A DNA stretch of 64,000 bases, from assembly GCA_036362985.1 (NCBI GenBank), contig JAYGXS010000007.1, positions 23,279,796 to 23,343,795 on the forward strand. Reading direction: 5' to 3'. Position numbers and translations under genes: made by a program. The notes below the pieces were generated by a model. That model had not been told where the DNA came from and did not search any database. It saw only the letters and a list, made by a program, of their open reading frames with translations. This document shows positions 51,449 to 63,312 of this stretch, one piece after another; position 1 is the first letter of the stretch, and each line of letters opens with the position of its first letter. This DNA comes from Ligula intestinalis (taxonomy: Eukaryota > Platyhelminthes > Cestoda > Diphyllobothriidea > Diphyllobothriidae).

Positions 51449-52799
51449 TCGCCTCGCGTCACGATTGCGTCGTCAAGTTTGTCGGGAACACAGGTGAGTG
51501 CCTCCTCCCTCAGGTAAGTGGAGGCCGTTCTGCTGAATCTGTCGAACACTGTCTTGCCTTTACTACCCCATAATAGCTGCGGTCTAGAATTAATAAGCTT
51601 GGTTTAGTGGCAGTATAGCTCCTCACAGGACATGTATGTTGTCACCCAACTTAGTGTCGGACTCCTGGCAATAGCCGTACTGGCTACCGTGTCCTTTCCT
51701 GAGGTACTCTACTTCTTTCCGTACTCAACTGAACTGTCAACTTAGCACTGGCATACTCGCGTTAAGTGCAGCCGCTTGCTATCAAATCCCAGGCGAATAA
51801 GCACGCTGTCGGACGCCGCCGACAGCTCGCCTCTCATACGACGGCATGGGAAATCAGATAATCGATCTTAATGAAGTTACATCGATAGCTCGCGCCAGGG
51901 GTTTATGAGATAGGGGGGGGGGGAGGGCGGCTAAACATAGTGACTCATGGCACCCTCGTTCAGGGGGTAACGCCAACTGGACTGAATCGTACTGAAGCGC
52001 CCTTAGAGTGCATGCGCACTGAAAAGATTAGCAACTTCACACCACTCTACGTCGGTCGCATCAGTCAAATTAGCACAGGGCTTACTGACTCTATATTTTT
52101 GCTTCTCTTTGCCGCACTTCTACCATACTGTATTTATATTACTCGCTTCATTACCGCACTCACTCATAATAGCTGCGCCTAAAGTTCTGTCTTTAGCACA
52201 AACGAAAGCCTCCGTGGTTACTGAAATTTCTCTGCTGCAAGGTAAGCTGAGATTTTTGCTCTCATTGTCCTTTTCTATACTTGATTTTCTCCCCTGTCTG
52301 CGTTACCCCCCTCACCTTCTCCCCCTATCTCCCTGTCTCATTCTCTTCTTTCTATCGCTTTTCTACTTTTCCCCTTCGTGCTTTCCCCTTCTCCTTATTC
52401 CTCTTCTCTTCTTCATCTTCCTCCTCTTTTTCTTCTTCCTCTCCTCTGCACGTCCACAATTGCAAAGTTCACCAGTTGCCTCTTGCTCTCCTTTCAGCCC
52501 CGCCCACGGACGCCAACCGACGACGGAGCATGGGTCGTGCCTTTCAGTCTTTGACTGACTGGTTACCCCTCTCAGGAGGGTGTTGGCCCAGGCTTCATGC
52601 AGGGCTGCTCTCACCCTTCTGAGATCCAATGGTCTGTATGCACATGCAATGCCAGTCTTCAGCTAACCACGGTCCCTGCGGCCTGGAAGGCGCTGGCGCT
52701 TTCTCTCACTTCTGATTCCCTGTTGGTGACTGCGCTCGCGCTCCCACTGGATTTCAGGCCCCACTGCGGGTGCCCGAAAAGCTAGGCGGTCACTATGCG
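51449..52799. other. No supported gene; pyrimidine-rich tract
   Basis: May include the 3' UTR of the preceding element. A CT-rich tract (52255-52445) produces spurious reading frames. No shared repeat was recognised. Confidence 0.4.
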
Positions 52800-53395
52800 G
52801 TGGGGGATAGAGTGAGGTCGACCTCGGCGCGATTCTTCCCTCACTATAATAAATCAGAATGCGTCTGAATCTATCACGGCGCGCTAAAAGCCGTGGCTTG
52901 GAGGGTCTGCCAACTGACGGGAAAACTCGGCCCCCCACGTAGCTGCTCCTTCTGTACGCGTGTGTCTGTGTGTGCGTACGGGAGGAGAGGGAGGACTGAA
53001 AGTCAGGCTGCAATGGCTCCCTCTTAATGTGGCCTTTATGGTGCTCCCGCGCAGTCGGGAGCATACCTAGCGAGATGGCTGTGTCAAGTGTGCGCGTGCT
53101 GAGTGTTTATCGCGCTAACCATCTACACCCTCCCTCATCCCCGGTCTTATTGACTTTGTCTTTACACCGGAAACGGAGGTGGGAGTGGCGAGCGAGTGGG
53201 TAGATTCTGCGCAAGTCTGCCTAAACTCCTGTTTTCCCTCGCGCCAGTTCTCTGCGTTGCTCCTGCTAGCTGTCGCTTGCGTATTGCCTGCCCAGCTCGC
53301 CTTTGTGTCAGTTGCGGCTTGCTTCAGCGCTTGCTGCGGCTTGTTGGAGCGCGTGGTGCCCATCGTCGAAACCGACGGGAGAACTGTCGTGTGTG
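52800..53395 (+). repeat. R1 interspersed repeat, copy 4
   Basis: Most complete copy: starts near GATAGAGTGAGGTCGACCTC, runs through CTAAAAGCCGTGGCTTGG, GGAGCAGCTACG (minus) and GCGCGTGGTGCCCATCGTCG, and ends at a GT-rich stretch. It is the near-identical inverted partner of 40425-40962. Confidence 0.8.
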
Positions 53396-53460
53396 TGTGT
53401 TGGCCACCCGCGCAGTACTCGAGCGCATGCTTCGCGTCTCACCTATTAGTTAGGGTAATG

Positions 53461-53502
53461 ATTGACTGAATGACGGCAAAATAAGCCTGAAACAGTTATG
53501 TA
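53461..53502 (+). ncRNA. Hammerhead-like motif, decayed
   Basis: GACTGAATGACGGC, then GCCTGAAACAG: the core has one extra base (CTGAATGA), stem II is reduced to GGC/GCC, and GAAA is intact. It is a relic of the SINE-associated type. Confidence 0.4.
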
Positions 53503-56500
53503 CCACCATACCCACATTTTATGTTGTTTCTCCCTTCACTTATAGGTTGGCCGATTTCGGCCTGGTAGTTGCAACGATATCCCCTATTTGACATAATTGT
53601 TGATTTTCCAAGTGAAAACAGAACCTACAGGAATGATGGCCCACACTCACACACCAAAACGCTTGCTAGTTTTTAGGTGCGCCTGCCAAAGGTGGCATGT
53701 TTGATGGTTGGCCATTTAATGCTGAGGTATGGCCAAGGACTGATGCTTGTGTGTACGCCTTTTCTGTTTCTCACAGGCTGCCATAAAACATGTTCTAAAT
53801 ACCGAAATTACGAAACATGTAGAATGTCTGAGGCATACTATTCATGTTTTACCGACCATCTATAAAACACCACTCTGAGGCTACTGAAACCACAAGTGTT
53901 CGTTCGCCGGCTGTTTGCAAAACAACCTGACGTTATTTCTGAACAGAAATGGGACGAGGAGTAACGTCAGCTGCTTCTCCGCTATTTATGTGGAGGCGTA
54001 ACCCTGTTAGGTAGTGATAAGCAGAGGTAAAACGACCGGCGACCTCACATGATAACCTATCAATGGTTTGGTGACGGCAAGTGAAATGAAGAGGTCAATA
54101 AGATAAAGGAAGTTGGCAGACCTGAGAGTCAAAGTGAAACATCATGATTTTCAGAATAAAGTCTAGGAGAGCGGGGGGAAATGTTTTTGGTCCAAAATCT
54201 GCGCATCTAAACCACATTTGTAGCACGTTAGCTAGTGATGCAGGGGGAGGAGATATTTCAAAAATAAAGTCCATTAGACTCGATAAGGGTAAAAATAGGA
54301 AGGTATGATCCTACAGGAAGTTGGTCGGAGTCCGACACTGGAAAGGTGTAGAATTTATGCGATTGTGCTTGTAATCCCGTAGGAGTTCGTCGAGCGTATC
54401 CCCTTATCGAAAGTAGTCATGCTAATTTAATATTTTTGGATAACGTAGACATCTTCCGCAATCTGTCAGTGCCTTTCACTTTTGTCGGGCTATGTCATGG
54501 GATAGTTTCTTTCTCCTCTTATCCGGCCTTCATTCTTCTGAACAAACTGCTGTTCAAACATTGAGCACTGTGATGAAGTGCTCTGCCGAGTCGCACCTGA
54601 CCTACTGCTGTCGAGGTTCAGTCGCTCGAAGTGATTTCGCAACGACAGAACAGGATTACATACAACGAAGATTCTTCTGGCTTGCGTTCGTACGTGTACA
54701 TTTCGGAAGAATTGTAAGGTTCTTGGTAGCTTTCGAAGAGACCCAGACAACCTTTTCAAAGCGGACAAGTTTTAAACTCACGTACACTAATGCGCAGCCT
54801 AGTCTGCTTTTTTTCGTACTGTCATGTGATGACAGTACATTAATTAAATTTATTTACAAGTAATTGCGCGAGCGTTGGCTTGCGTGAAAATGGATCGGCA
54901 CGGTGAAAAAAAAACTTTGTATGCAGCTAACAACAAATTATGCGCAGAAAAAAATGCTATTGTGGTGCAGTTGATGCTAAAAGTGACAGTTGCGGTTACT
55001 GAAAGAAGTAAAGGAATGCTGACCTATCACGAGGAACAACGCAGAAATTGCCTCGATAAACTAGTTGCGGTTGATAGAGGAAAGGCCAAGCGCTGGCGGT
55101 AAGGTCCACAGACACCTGACGCGCAAGGGCGCTCTTATCGGAGAGTTCAGCCAATGCCGAGGCGGTAGGGAGAGAGCCACTGGGGTGAATGGAATTGCGC
55201 TTGAGCAGCAGTACCTGAAATTGAGTGCGATTGAATGTTCAAATGTTAAGGGTTCATTTGTGGGGAAATAGAGCACAAACATATGCGCCTAAATTAGCGG
55301 GTAAGGTAACCAGAGAAGCTTTCTGTGAAAGCGGATAATCCGGGGGGAAACGCTTGCACATATGAATTAAATCCTGCAAAATGAGCCGCATTTAGTTGCT
55401 GCATTAGAAAAAAGTCGCTGCATAATTTGCGTTGAAATTGTCTTCGGTATGACTCGCCGGACTGCATAGAAGCAACAATTTACCAGATTGTTAAAATAAG
55501 ACTCGGTAACATTTTTGTGACTAAGCATATTTCAAGTCTGCTCAGTGACTTCATAGACAAATAAGAATTAATTCGACTTCTGTAATTCTTTTTAATGATG
55601 TCAAACTTACAGAATATCCTACTTTTCATGCCCAAAATACCATTAAATATTTAAGGTTCAAATGCCAAGGCCACCATCTGCACTTACCATAACTTCATCT
55701 TGCGGGAAGATAATGAGGTCTCGATGAGGATCATTCTGAATGGATGCCTTGTGGCGGACGAGGTACTGTTCGTAGTCAAGGGGTTCACTGACGCATGTTA
55801 TTTGCTAGGTAGTTTAAAGAAAGTGTTAGATGAGAGACAAATTATGCATTCAATTCCTCTGCAAGCGAGTAAAAATAATACGAACTCAAAGCACAAATTG
55901 GACTGAGTAGTTCGTACTAATTGAATTCGAAAGACATGGTTATGGAGGTTACACTGGTGCTGTGAAATCCAAAAAGTATATATTACACTTGCTGAAAAGA
56001 CGAAGTCGGCATTACATTCTGTAGCACAGAATTGGTATAAAACAAGATTCCTTAGAATAGGACTCAAAACAACATCTATAATCCTGCAAGAAAGTTAAAG
56101 GAATAAGATATAATAACTGCATACGTATTAATGTTACTTTTTATATTTCCTTTAAGTTTGAATTCGCTTAAGGATGTTCGTTATTAGCTGGAAGTGTTCG
56201 TACATATTATAACGCCGGATTGAGAGAGATTATAAATGTTTCGCAAAGTTCAGAATTTTGCAAGAGTTGGGTCATCTACTGTATACAGGTCCAGGTCCAA
56301 GTACACAACAATGTTGAAACCAATACGTGACCAATGCACTTTGCACAAGACCCCGAAAATGCTTTGTAACGCTGCATTTATTTTCAGTCGCTACGGCCAT
56401 GCGTAACCACTACACCGAGCAGCGTAGGGATGGAATAATAAGGTTATTAAATAAGAAGGGCATGCAACTAGAAAAAGCATCAGTGGATTCCCAGCTAATA

Positions 56501-58589
56501 GGGTATTGAGCACGTATGAAAATCATTGTGCATTTACTGACAGTCAATAAACAGCTGTGAGTTGAGAGTAATACGCTAAAAAATCGGATCGCTGTATCGC
56601 TAGAAGCTTGCTGAAAATCTGTAAATTCGACTTCACTACGTTAATCGGGTCGTCATTTACGTCAGGATGCAGTAGATAGCAGCACGCCCTTAAACAACAG
56701 GGAAAGGCTTAATTTTGAATAACAGAACGAGCAAAGGCACGCAGCGGTTTAGAATTACCTAAGAAAAGTGGACATGCGACTACCCGCCCTTTTTGATATA
56801 CAAATTCTAGGATGAAAAACTAAACGCAAAAATTTGAATTCCTCTCATTTAAATCCGATTAATTTGGAGATATAAAATCAAACTAATATAAAAATTTCGA
56901 TAAATATTGTCAGTTAGTACAAAAGCATATCGAAATTGCAGTATGCAAGCGAAATCAAGTGGACTTCTAACACAAGACAGTGGTGACGATAAAAATAATT
57001 ACATTTATAATTGAATGTGCGAAACGGATTCGTAACTATTGATACGCCTAAGCATCATGGTGAAATCTGCAGCTGCAGCAGAATAAACACTGTGGCGCTG
57101 TTAAATCAAAATGCAAGCAAGATAGTGCGATAAGTGACCATATGGTCGGTTATGATGTGATATGGTGTCTTCGCTCAGATAAAAATAGTCATCAGCACTA
57201 GACGGACACGGCAGCTGAAAGGACTTACAAAATTTTCAAACGTGTCTTCGGGAGGAACACTATTTTCAGAGGATTTTAATGCAGTGGATGAACCCTGCAC
57301 TAAGTGCTGGACAAATTTTCGCTGGCGCATTGCAGTTATGAGCCAGGCATTTCAAAGAACGCGATTTTAAGCGATCCATTCAAAGTCACGTATCTTACGT
57401 GACCTTAAAGTACGGAAATACTGAAGTTCCGCGGCGGTATTCATGAACTGTTTCTTGTTCATTTCCGTTGATTTAAGTTCCGTATGGTCCATATCTCCGC
57501 CTTAGACGAGGCTTGAAGTGTTTTGAACTGCCAGTCAAATAGTTGGATCTGTCAAAGGATACTGGGATCAATCGTACATTTACAAGAGAAGGTGGAGCAT
57601 TTGCTTATTGATCGAGCGTTTGATTTTCAGAGGAGAAAGCCTGCGAACAGATGGATTATTCTCCCCTTTCACTGTCGCCACCTCAATGACTTTTATGTAC
57701 TGATGGGGGTTATACCTTCAAATTGAATCAGTCTAGAGTGTTTATTACTAAATTAAAAGACGCTGTTTACCAGCCATTTTCATTAATTACATGTATATTC
57801 TACTTGCCAGAAATGAATGGAGTTGGTTCTTTGTTGTAGGAGAAAACGCAACGTACTAGGTCCTCGTTTAACTTGGAGCGTGAGAGAGAATACTGCCTCA
57901 GCAACAGGACGAATGAAACCAAGGAACTGTGGCCGCACTGTTTGCATTCAAACCTGCAGTTGATCGACGAAAATTTTGACTGGATTTCAGGAATGTACAC
58001 TTGCTGGTTGTTCTGCTATACTACTGCTTGCGTCTTGGAATACTCCTTAACTTGGTGCTTTCAAGCGTGCCTTTGAGGAACGCTGAAGCAGTTTGAGCAG
58101 CATCTTCCGAGAAATATGGAAAAAATTCCCTTCCTTCCGCTCCAATAACTTAAGCTGGAAAGCCCAAATTAGATTGGCATTAGCGGCATTTGCTTAACTA
58201 CGGATGAAGGCGCGCGTATATGCGGTCATTTTAGCCTTAAAAGACCAGGGGCATGCACACGTCTGAAAATAACGCTTGTGGACACTGCGTGCCGAGTTAT
58301 CTGTACTCTCTTTTGTATCACCCAAGGCCTCTAGCAAAGCAGTCCTTCCCTTTCACATCCAGGACAGCAGCCTTTGAGGTGTTCCAGGCTCACAACCTCT
58401 CAACAAGTTCCGCGCTTCATGCGAAACTTCTTCGGCCCTCGAGAGGCAACATTCAAAGGACTGTCGTAGGGAGGTTCCAAATGCCGGCGCACTCAATCAC
58501 ATCGCCGAAAGACGTGATAACATGTCTTGAAGTCTTTCTCGAAAGGCTCTAGAGCGGCTTCGCGTGCAGCCTAAAAAGGAGAGGAGTGG
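53503..58589. other. About 5 kb without a supported gene
   Basis: Mostly AT-rich sequence with short reading frames (for example 57523-57726 and 54492-54863) that show no domain, no splice context and no repeat partner in the window. This may be old repeat DNA beyond recognition. Confidence 0.45.
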
Positions 58590-58990
58590 CTAGAACAGGT
58601 TAAACTCAAACTGGACACCTTGATCAGTCGTAATGAAGCAGGGGTTGTTAAAGACAGCCAAGAAGAGACTGAGGAAAGCCTTCCAGGCGCAGGGATAGTT
58701 TATTACCACCAAGTGGATCGATACACGCGTGGGGAGATAGGAACAGCTATTGGACAGGGACAGGGGGTCTACAATGTCCACTGTACGGTGGTTTGGAGAA
58801 GGCGCTAATGTTGCCGTATGACCTTGTTCCATTGACAGTTGAGACAAGCTCGATTCGAAGCCTTGAGGATTTTTTGCCTCCCAGGCCGGACAAAGCGATT
58901 GAAAACAGGGTTATCGGTATCTCAACTCCCAAGGGGGAATATGTTTCACAAGGAGATGAAAACTTTGTGGCAATGAGACGGTGTCAGAAA
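58590..58990 (-). pseudogene. Gypsy integrase: zinc region and core
   Basis: ACLNCQWNKVIRQH (58805-58855) is the C-x2-C half of the HHCC zinc region. In the core, VDIVDPLSLSNSCSYL holds the first Asp and ITTDQGVQFEFNLF the second. The core is compressed and the frame changes between the two regions. Confidence 0.7.
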
Positions 58991-59257
58991 TAGCCGATTG
59001 GATGCTATAGAGACGTCATATATGATAGTGCCGTTGCCAATACCTAGTGACAAAGTCGCAGAGCGAACCGACGCATCATTTTTCCGGGGCCATCTCAGCG
59101 AGGTCAATCCCGGGAGAAAGTTGGAGGTGACCGATGGAGGGTCTGGACAGAGCGCCAGCCCCACTTTTTTCCATGGCTCATCAATTAGAGTAATGTCCGA
59201 AGTGAACTGCGCAATCTAGTCTGGCTGTCAGATCCCTCAGTGTTTTAATTTTTCAGT

Positions 59258-59536
59258 TTAGGAATGGAAAGCAAAGGTAAGCGGCTTGAGGTCTACGAAA
59301 ATTGTGAAATTCCGGCTCTCCAGTAAATGCTGGAAGTGCTTCGCGGCATGGTAGGTGGCAAGATATTCACAATTGAATGGGTTGAAGCGGTTCGTTGCCT
59401 TGGATAATTTCATTGAAAACAACGTCAAAGTCACAACTGAGTTTGGGATACATTGGAGGAGAACCGCGTCCACGGCAACATTGGAGGCAGAAATATGTGG
59501 ACGTAAACATAAAAAATAGTCAGGAGTTAACTTCAA
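59258..59536 (-). pseudogene. Gypsy RNase H domain
   Basis: The open stretch reads ASNVAVDAVLLQ, then NPFNCEYLATYHAAKHFQHL, then LESRNFTIFVDLKPLTFA. This matches the order 'D-A-S-x-x-A-x-G-A-V-L', 'E-L-L-A-x-x-x-A-I-x-H' and 'F-T-D-H-K-P-L'. The His of the last motif reads Leu. Confidence 0.7.
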
Positions 59537-59555
59537 CTAGAAGTAGAAAAGCGGC

Positions 59556-59800
59556 TAAATATCAGCACCATGGATGGCGGTAGGAAAATCAGCGAACACA
59601 AAGACCTAATGACAACGTCATTGAAGAGGATATGGTGTCTTAAATTTTGATGAAAGAGAAGCTTACAGCCTGGAGAAAATAGGTTCGTTAGGGCAACATC
59701 CGTTGGTAGAGTAGGCGGAATGAAATTAAGTTGAACACCAATGTGAGCCAGAAAGCGTCTGATACTCTTGTTGTCACAGACTTACACGGTAACATCGGTG
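59556..59800 (-). pseudogene. Gypsy protease remnant
   Basis: IRRFLAHIGVQLNFIPPT lies where 'FLVDTGA' is expected, so the DTG catalytic triad reads HIG. Downstream FADFPTAIHGADI corresponds to the 'G-A-D-F-L' end of the protease region. The protease is inactive. Confidence 0.55.
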
Positions 59801-60218
59801 GAGTTGCCAGAATATTTGGCCCCATTTACTCTCCTGCTGAGGGGTTTCCCTGAGAGGACTTCAATGAACAGGGTGGTACACAGTGTAATGTGTTATCACT
59901 AAAGTTAGCATGATACCAGCATATTTTTTTGATCCCTGTGTGAGGAAAGGAACGAAGACTGGGGCGGTTGGAGGAACGTGGGGACGGACCTACGGATCGA
60001 CGCAGCTGCAGCGTGGCAACGGTTGCCGATATGTGACCAGTCTTTGCCTTAAGCTCAGTGAGCTTAGATGTGGACGCCGTTAACGGCTTTGAAATCTATG
60101 CGACCATTCTGATAGCAAACGCCCAACCTCTATCATGCGATCGGCTAGTTCGGCTAGTTTCGAGGTGTCTAAACCATTTGAGCCATAAGCCACTTTTAAA
60201 GAGATGTCAGTAGAGGCT

Positions 60219-60425
60219 TTAAGAAGATATATTTACGACCTTATCATCGATGATCATGTTCCTAACACGAGAACGCACACGAGGTAGTAGTTCGGATGGC
60301 TTACGATCGCTTAATGCTTCTTCTTTGATAACACTGTGATAACACTGGCAATCTGAAACCGAGGTCAAGCGGAGGAGCTTGGCCTTAAGCCTCGTAGATG
60401 AAACATTAGATGAAGGATCACGCAA
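60219..60425 (-). pseudogene. Gypsy Gag fragment
   Basis: The frame contains DRKPSELLPRVRSRV and DDKVVNISS, which resembles the capsid segment 'L-G-D-R-x-P-S-x-L-L-R-x-M' common in flatworm and other animal Gypsy Gag proteins. Confidence 0.5.
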
Positions 60426-60504
60426 AAATGGTTGAAGTTACGAAAGGGTAGCAAGGGGAAGAACATCAGCCATGTTATTATTCACTCGACGCAACTGTGC
60501 AAAT

Positions 60505-60602
60505 TTTGTGGCTTCGGTGGTATTCGAACCCACACCAGCAGGGAAGGCTTAAGTACAGTCAACTTTCTAACAATTGATCTACGGGGGCACGCCGAAAGCT
60601 TT
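60505..60602 (-). mobile_element. tRNA-like SINE2, copy 3
   Basis: On the minus strand AGCTTTCGGCGTGCCCCCGT, then AGATCAATTGTTAG, then TGGGTTCGAATACCACCG. It shares the 5' start (AGCTTTCGGCGTGCC) with copy 2, which marks the element start before the tRNA-like part. Confidence 0.6.
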
Positions 60603-60812
60603 GCATTTATTCAGACTCGTCTCAATCCACCCGCTCAGCCTACTGCTAATATGGAATCAATCAGTGTGGATGCAGTATGCTGACGGGAAATAAATTGATG
60701 AGGATGAATGGAATACCACATTATATTTAACAGCATATGAAATTCCTGGCATCTCAAGTGGATGTGGGCGGAGTAGCATATACCGCTACGCCCTGACTGG
60801 CAGAACTTTGTA

Positions 60813-61338
60813 CAGTAGTCGCCGGTTATTAAGCCCACGGTTAACAGGCCCAGCCGCATATTCAGCCCAAATCAGCTTTGGACGGAATTTTACACAGCAA
60901 AGTCCGCCGCTTAATAAGCCCAGTTTGCCAACAGGATAGAGTGAGATTCTCATCTCTCTGTGTGCATGTTGCACTCTGCACTCTGCAACGCGGTCTATAG
61001 GCATCAGATTTAACAAAATTCGAGGTTTTTTGGTGCCTGGAGAAGGACATCAAAGAGCACTTGCGAGTGAATTTTCCTCCAAAACAACTGATAATAGGCC
61101 ACTTTTTTAAACGTGTTGCAAATCATTTTTTATTTTTGTTATCATGTACAATGCAGACAAACAGCACTGTTTTCTTGTACATAACCAAGTTCCACACATA
61201 ATACAGTACGTATGTAATGTACAGTGCCTATTCTGCGTTTGATAATCAAGAACTAGGACACTCCGGTTAGTGCGCCCGCCGCTTATTAAGCCTAGTTTGG
61301 TCTGGGCCCCAGCTGGGCTTAATAACCGGTGACTTCTG
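60813..61338 (+). mobile_element. Non-autonomous pogo/Tigger-like DNA transposon, second copy
   Basis: Starts CAGTAGTCGCCGGTTATTAA, ends in the imperfect reverse complement (TTAATAACCGGTGACTTCTG) and is flanked by TA (60811-60812 and 61339-61340). The interior is homologous to the reverse complement of 71-859, including the transposase tail FWCLEKDIKEHLRVNFPPKQ on the plus strand, but about 260 bp shorter. Confidence 0.8.
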
Positions 61339-62059
61339 TACTAGCGCGTGAACTTACGAAAGCAACTACTAGGTGATTTGGCGTCAGACTAGTTCCTATT
61401 GTTTCTGATAGAGAAAGACATCTGATAAAATAAAGTAATACTGGCAGCCCAAGGCAGTTTTGACGCCATGATGCTCTATGTGACCTTTACGGAAAGAAGA
61501 GAATGGGGAAGTAACTATGGGCGAAGACTAATAACTTACTTTGAGTGAAAATGTTTAATCTGATCAGCAGTGTTAGTTGTCTTTCCACAATCGACAGTCA
61601 GGTTATGCGGGGCGACGTATTTTAGTGGCAGTCGGAATGTAAACCAAACACGGCTTTTCAAACCCACCAATCATTTTTGAGGTTGACGTATGCTTGCTCT
61701 TGTTCAAGGCGTAAATATGCTCCACCGGATCTCACTCAGGACATAGTTCTTGCGGCTCCGGATGTGCTCTCTTCCTCCCGCCAATTTCCACTAGTTCTCT
61801 ACAGTATCATCGCAAATGGTGTTTAATTTCTATTTCAATTTGAGACCAGGCCTGAAAGTCGTATTGACTATGACTTAAGCTGTCGTGAAAATAGGACATT
61901 TTTCTCCGGGTAGGTGGACAGGTCAGTTTTTCAGTTTATTTGGTGAATGTAATTGAAAATATTCTTGAAATCTCTATTCTTCACATACCGATGCATCGTA
62001 TATATTTTTATGCACACCCTCAAAAGCACTGGTCCAGACAACCAGAGAAGTCAGCAGAC
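61339..62059. other. No supported gene
   Basis: No coding or repeat feature that I can support. Confidence 0.4.
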
Positions 62060-62690
62060 TTGAAAAGCAGATGTGCCCTCACTGAAAGCCATGGTGAACA
62101 TTTGGCACGAAGTCATTTTCATCACAAACTTTTAGTGTAGCCCGTTTTAAAGGACTTCCACTGTTTTTGCAGGAAAGGCAAGTAAAGCTTATAGGTCATC
62201 TTCCACTGCGAAGTTAAGCTCACTGTCTCTACTGACAGCTCCAAAACATATGAAAAAGGCAATGGTTAGTATATCTTTAAGAAATCAGCCCGGGATCCCG
62301 TCCAGTCAGGGAGATTTGTCTAACTTGCGATGGCAGAAGACGTTTAAGCCTTCTTCGATAGAAACGGTTGCAGTTCCAAGGAAGGCCGTACCTTCGTCCA
62401 TTTTAAATTCGGATTTTCATCGGGGGATTTTACCGTAAACGCCGATCTAAAAAACTGGGACGTCCTGCAGTCCTCCGGTAAATAGGTTTCCGTGGCCATC
62501 TCTTAGACTTGAAATTTCGTTTCGGTGCTTCCTTCGACTGCGGGTGTATCCATAAAGCCTCTTAGGACACATGGCGGATTCTGTTGTCAGTCGACGCTCG
62601 AAGGCAACTCTGACGATCCCTATTTGCCTACAGCGTTCTTTTCGTTGCTCTTTTTGTTCGGCAAGTGATATGGAATCTTCAACATTCAAG
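62060..62690 (-). pseudogene. CR1-like non-LTR reverse transcriptase relic
   Basis: On the minus strand CPKRLYGYTRSRRKHRNEIS followed by SLRDGHGNLFTG matches the pre-RT region, where 'F-Y-x-Y-x-R-S-x-x' and 'L-x-D-x-x-G' are typical. It is followed after frame changes by DKSP-x-LDGIPG-x-FLKDILT, the 'K-S-P-G-P-D-x-I-x-x-x-x-L-K' start of the RT. Catalytic motifs are not present. Confidence 0.5.
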
Positions 62691-62879
62691 TACTTTTCCG
62701 CTGTCTCCGTTTGTTCTTAATGGTCCCTTTTATCCTCGAACCAACCCATGGCAGTCAGGCGCATGGTCTTATTGCTTTCATTGGAAAAATGGGCTTCAAT
62801 TAGATATGCGGTCACCCCTGGAAAATAATACGAGGCTTCATTGTTATCGCTTATGTTCCCGCCATTTTTTTTTATATCG

Positions 62880-63312
62880 TGAACTGTAGTTCTCAAAAAT
62901 TGAGTTCAACCGCTCTTTGCAGTGGTTGATTATAGTTTGTAAGTTGTCGACGAAAGTGTCCTTACCATAGCATGTCCAATATTTGGCTTCGTGCTCTTCC
63001 AGCGGCCGTCTTTCAAGTGTTTGCAGTACGTACTCGGCAATTGGCCCAGAAATTGGGAACCCCGTTTGATGCCCGTGATTTGTTCATATGCAAGTCATCC
63101 GAAAATGAATAAGGTCTTGAGACAATCTCTCATGTGTCCTCTGAGATTCCTGAATTATGGGCTGATTTTCTTTATCATCGTACTTCTGACGTACAAGGTC
63201 ACGGATTGTTTCGCCAGTGAGGGCTTGTAGTATGGGATAAATAGTTGGAGAATAAGAGCAAGAATGTGACGATGAAGAGAGTATCATGCTAGCTGCAATT
63301 TTGCCAACAGAC
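62880..63312 (-). pseudogene. Penelope-like element RT fragment
   Basis: The minus-strand frame reads GFPISGPIAEYVLQTLERR, then EAKYWTCYGKDTFVDNLQ. These are the 'M-G-S-P-I-S-G-x-I-A-E-x-V-L-Q' and 'Y-V-D-D-T-F' regions of Penelope RT. The catalytic YVDD reads YGKD, so the copy is dead. It lies next to the CR1-like relic in the same orientation. Confidence 0.65.

Larger units (their letters stand above)
58590..60425 (-). mobile_element. Ty3/Gypsy-type LTR retrotransposon relic, RT missing
   Basis: On the minus strand the order is Gag fragment, protease, RNase H, integrase zinc region and integrase core. The reverse transcriptase expected between protease and RNase H is absent. There are many stops and frame changes. 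No LTRs were recognised. The order of domains identifies it as Gypsy rather than Copia. Confidence 0.7.

Noticed and set aside
52109..52629. A hydrophobic protein gene in the CT-rich tract
   Set aside because: Leu/Phe/Ser-rich frames arise from the pyrimidine tract in several frames at once.
57523..57726. A small gene of 67 codons
   Set aside because: No motif, repeat partner or splice context; length is within chance expectation for AT-rich DNA.
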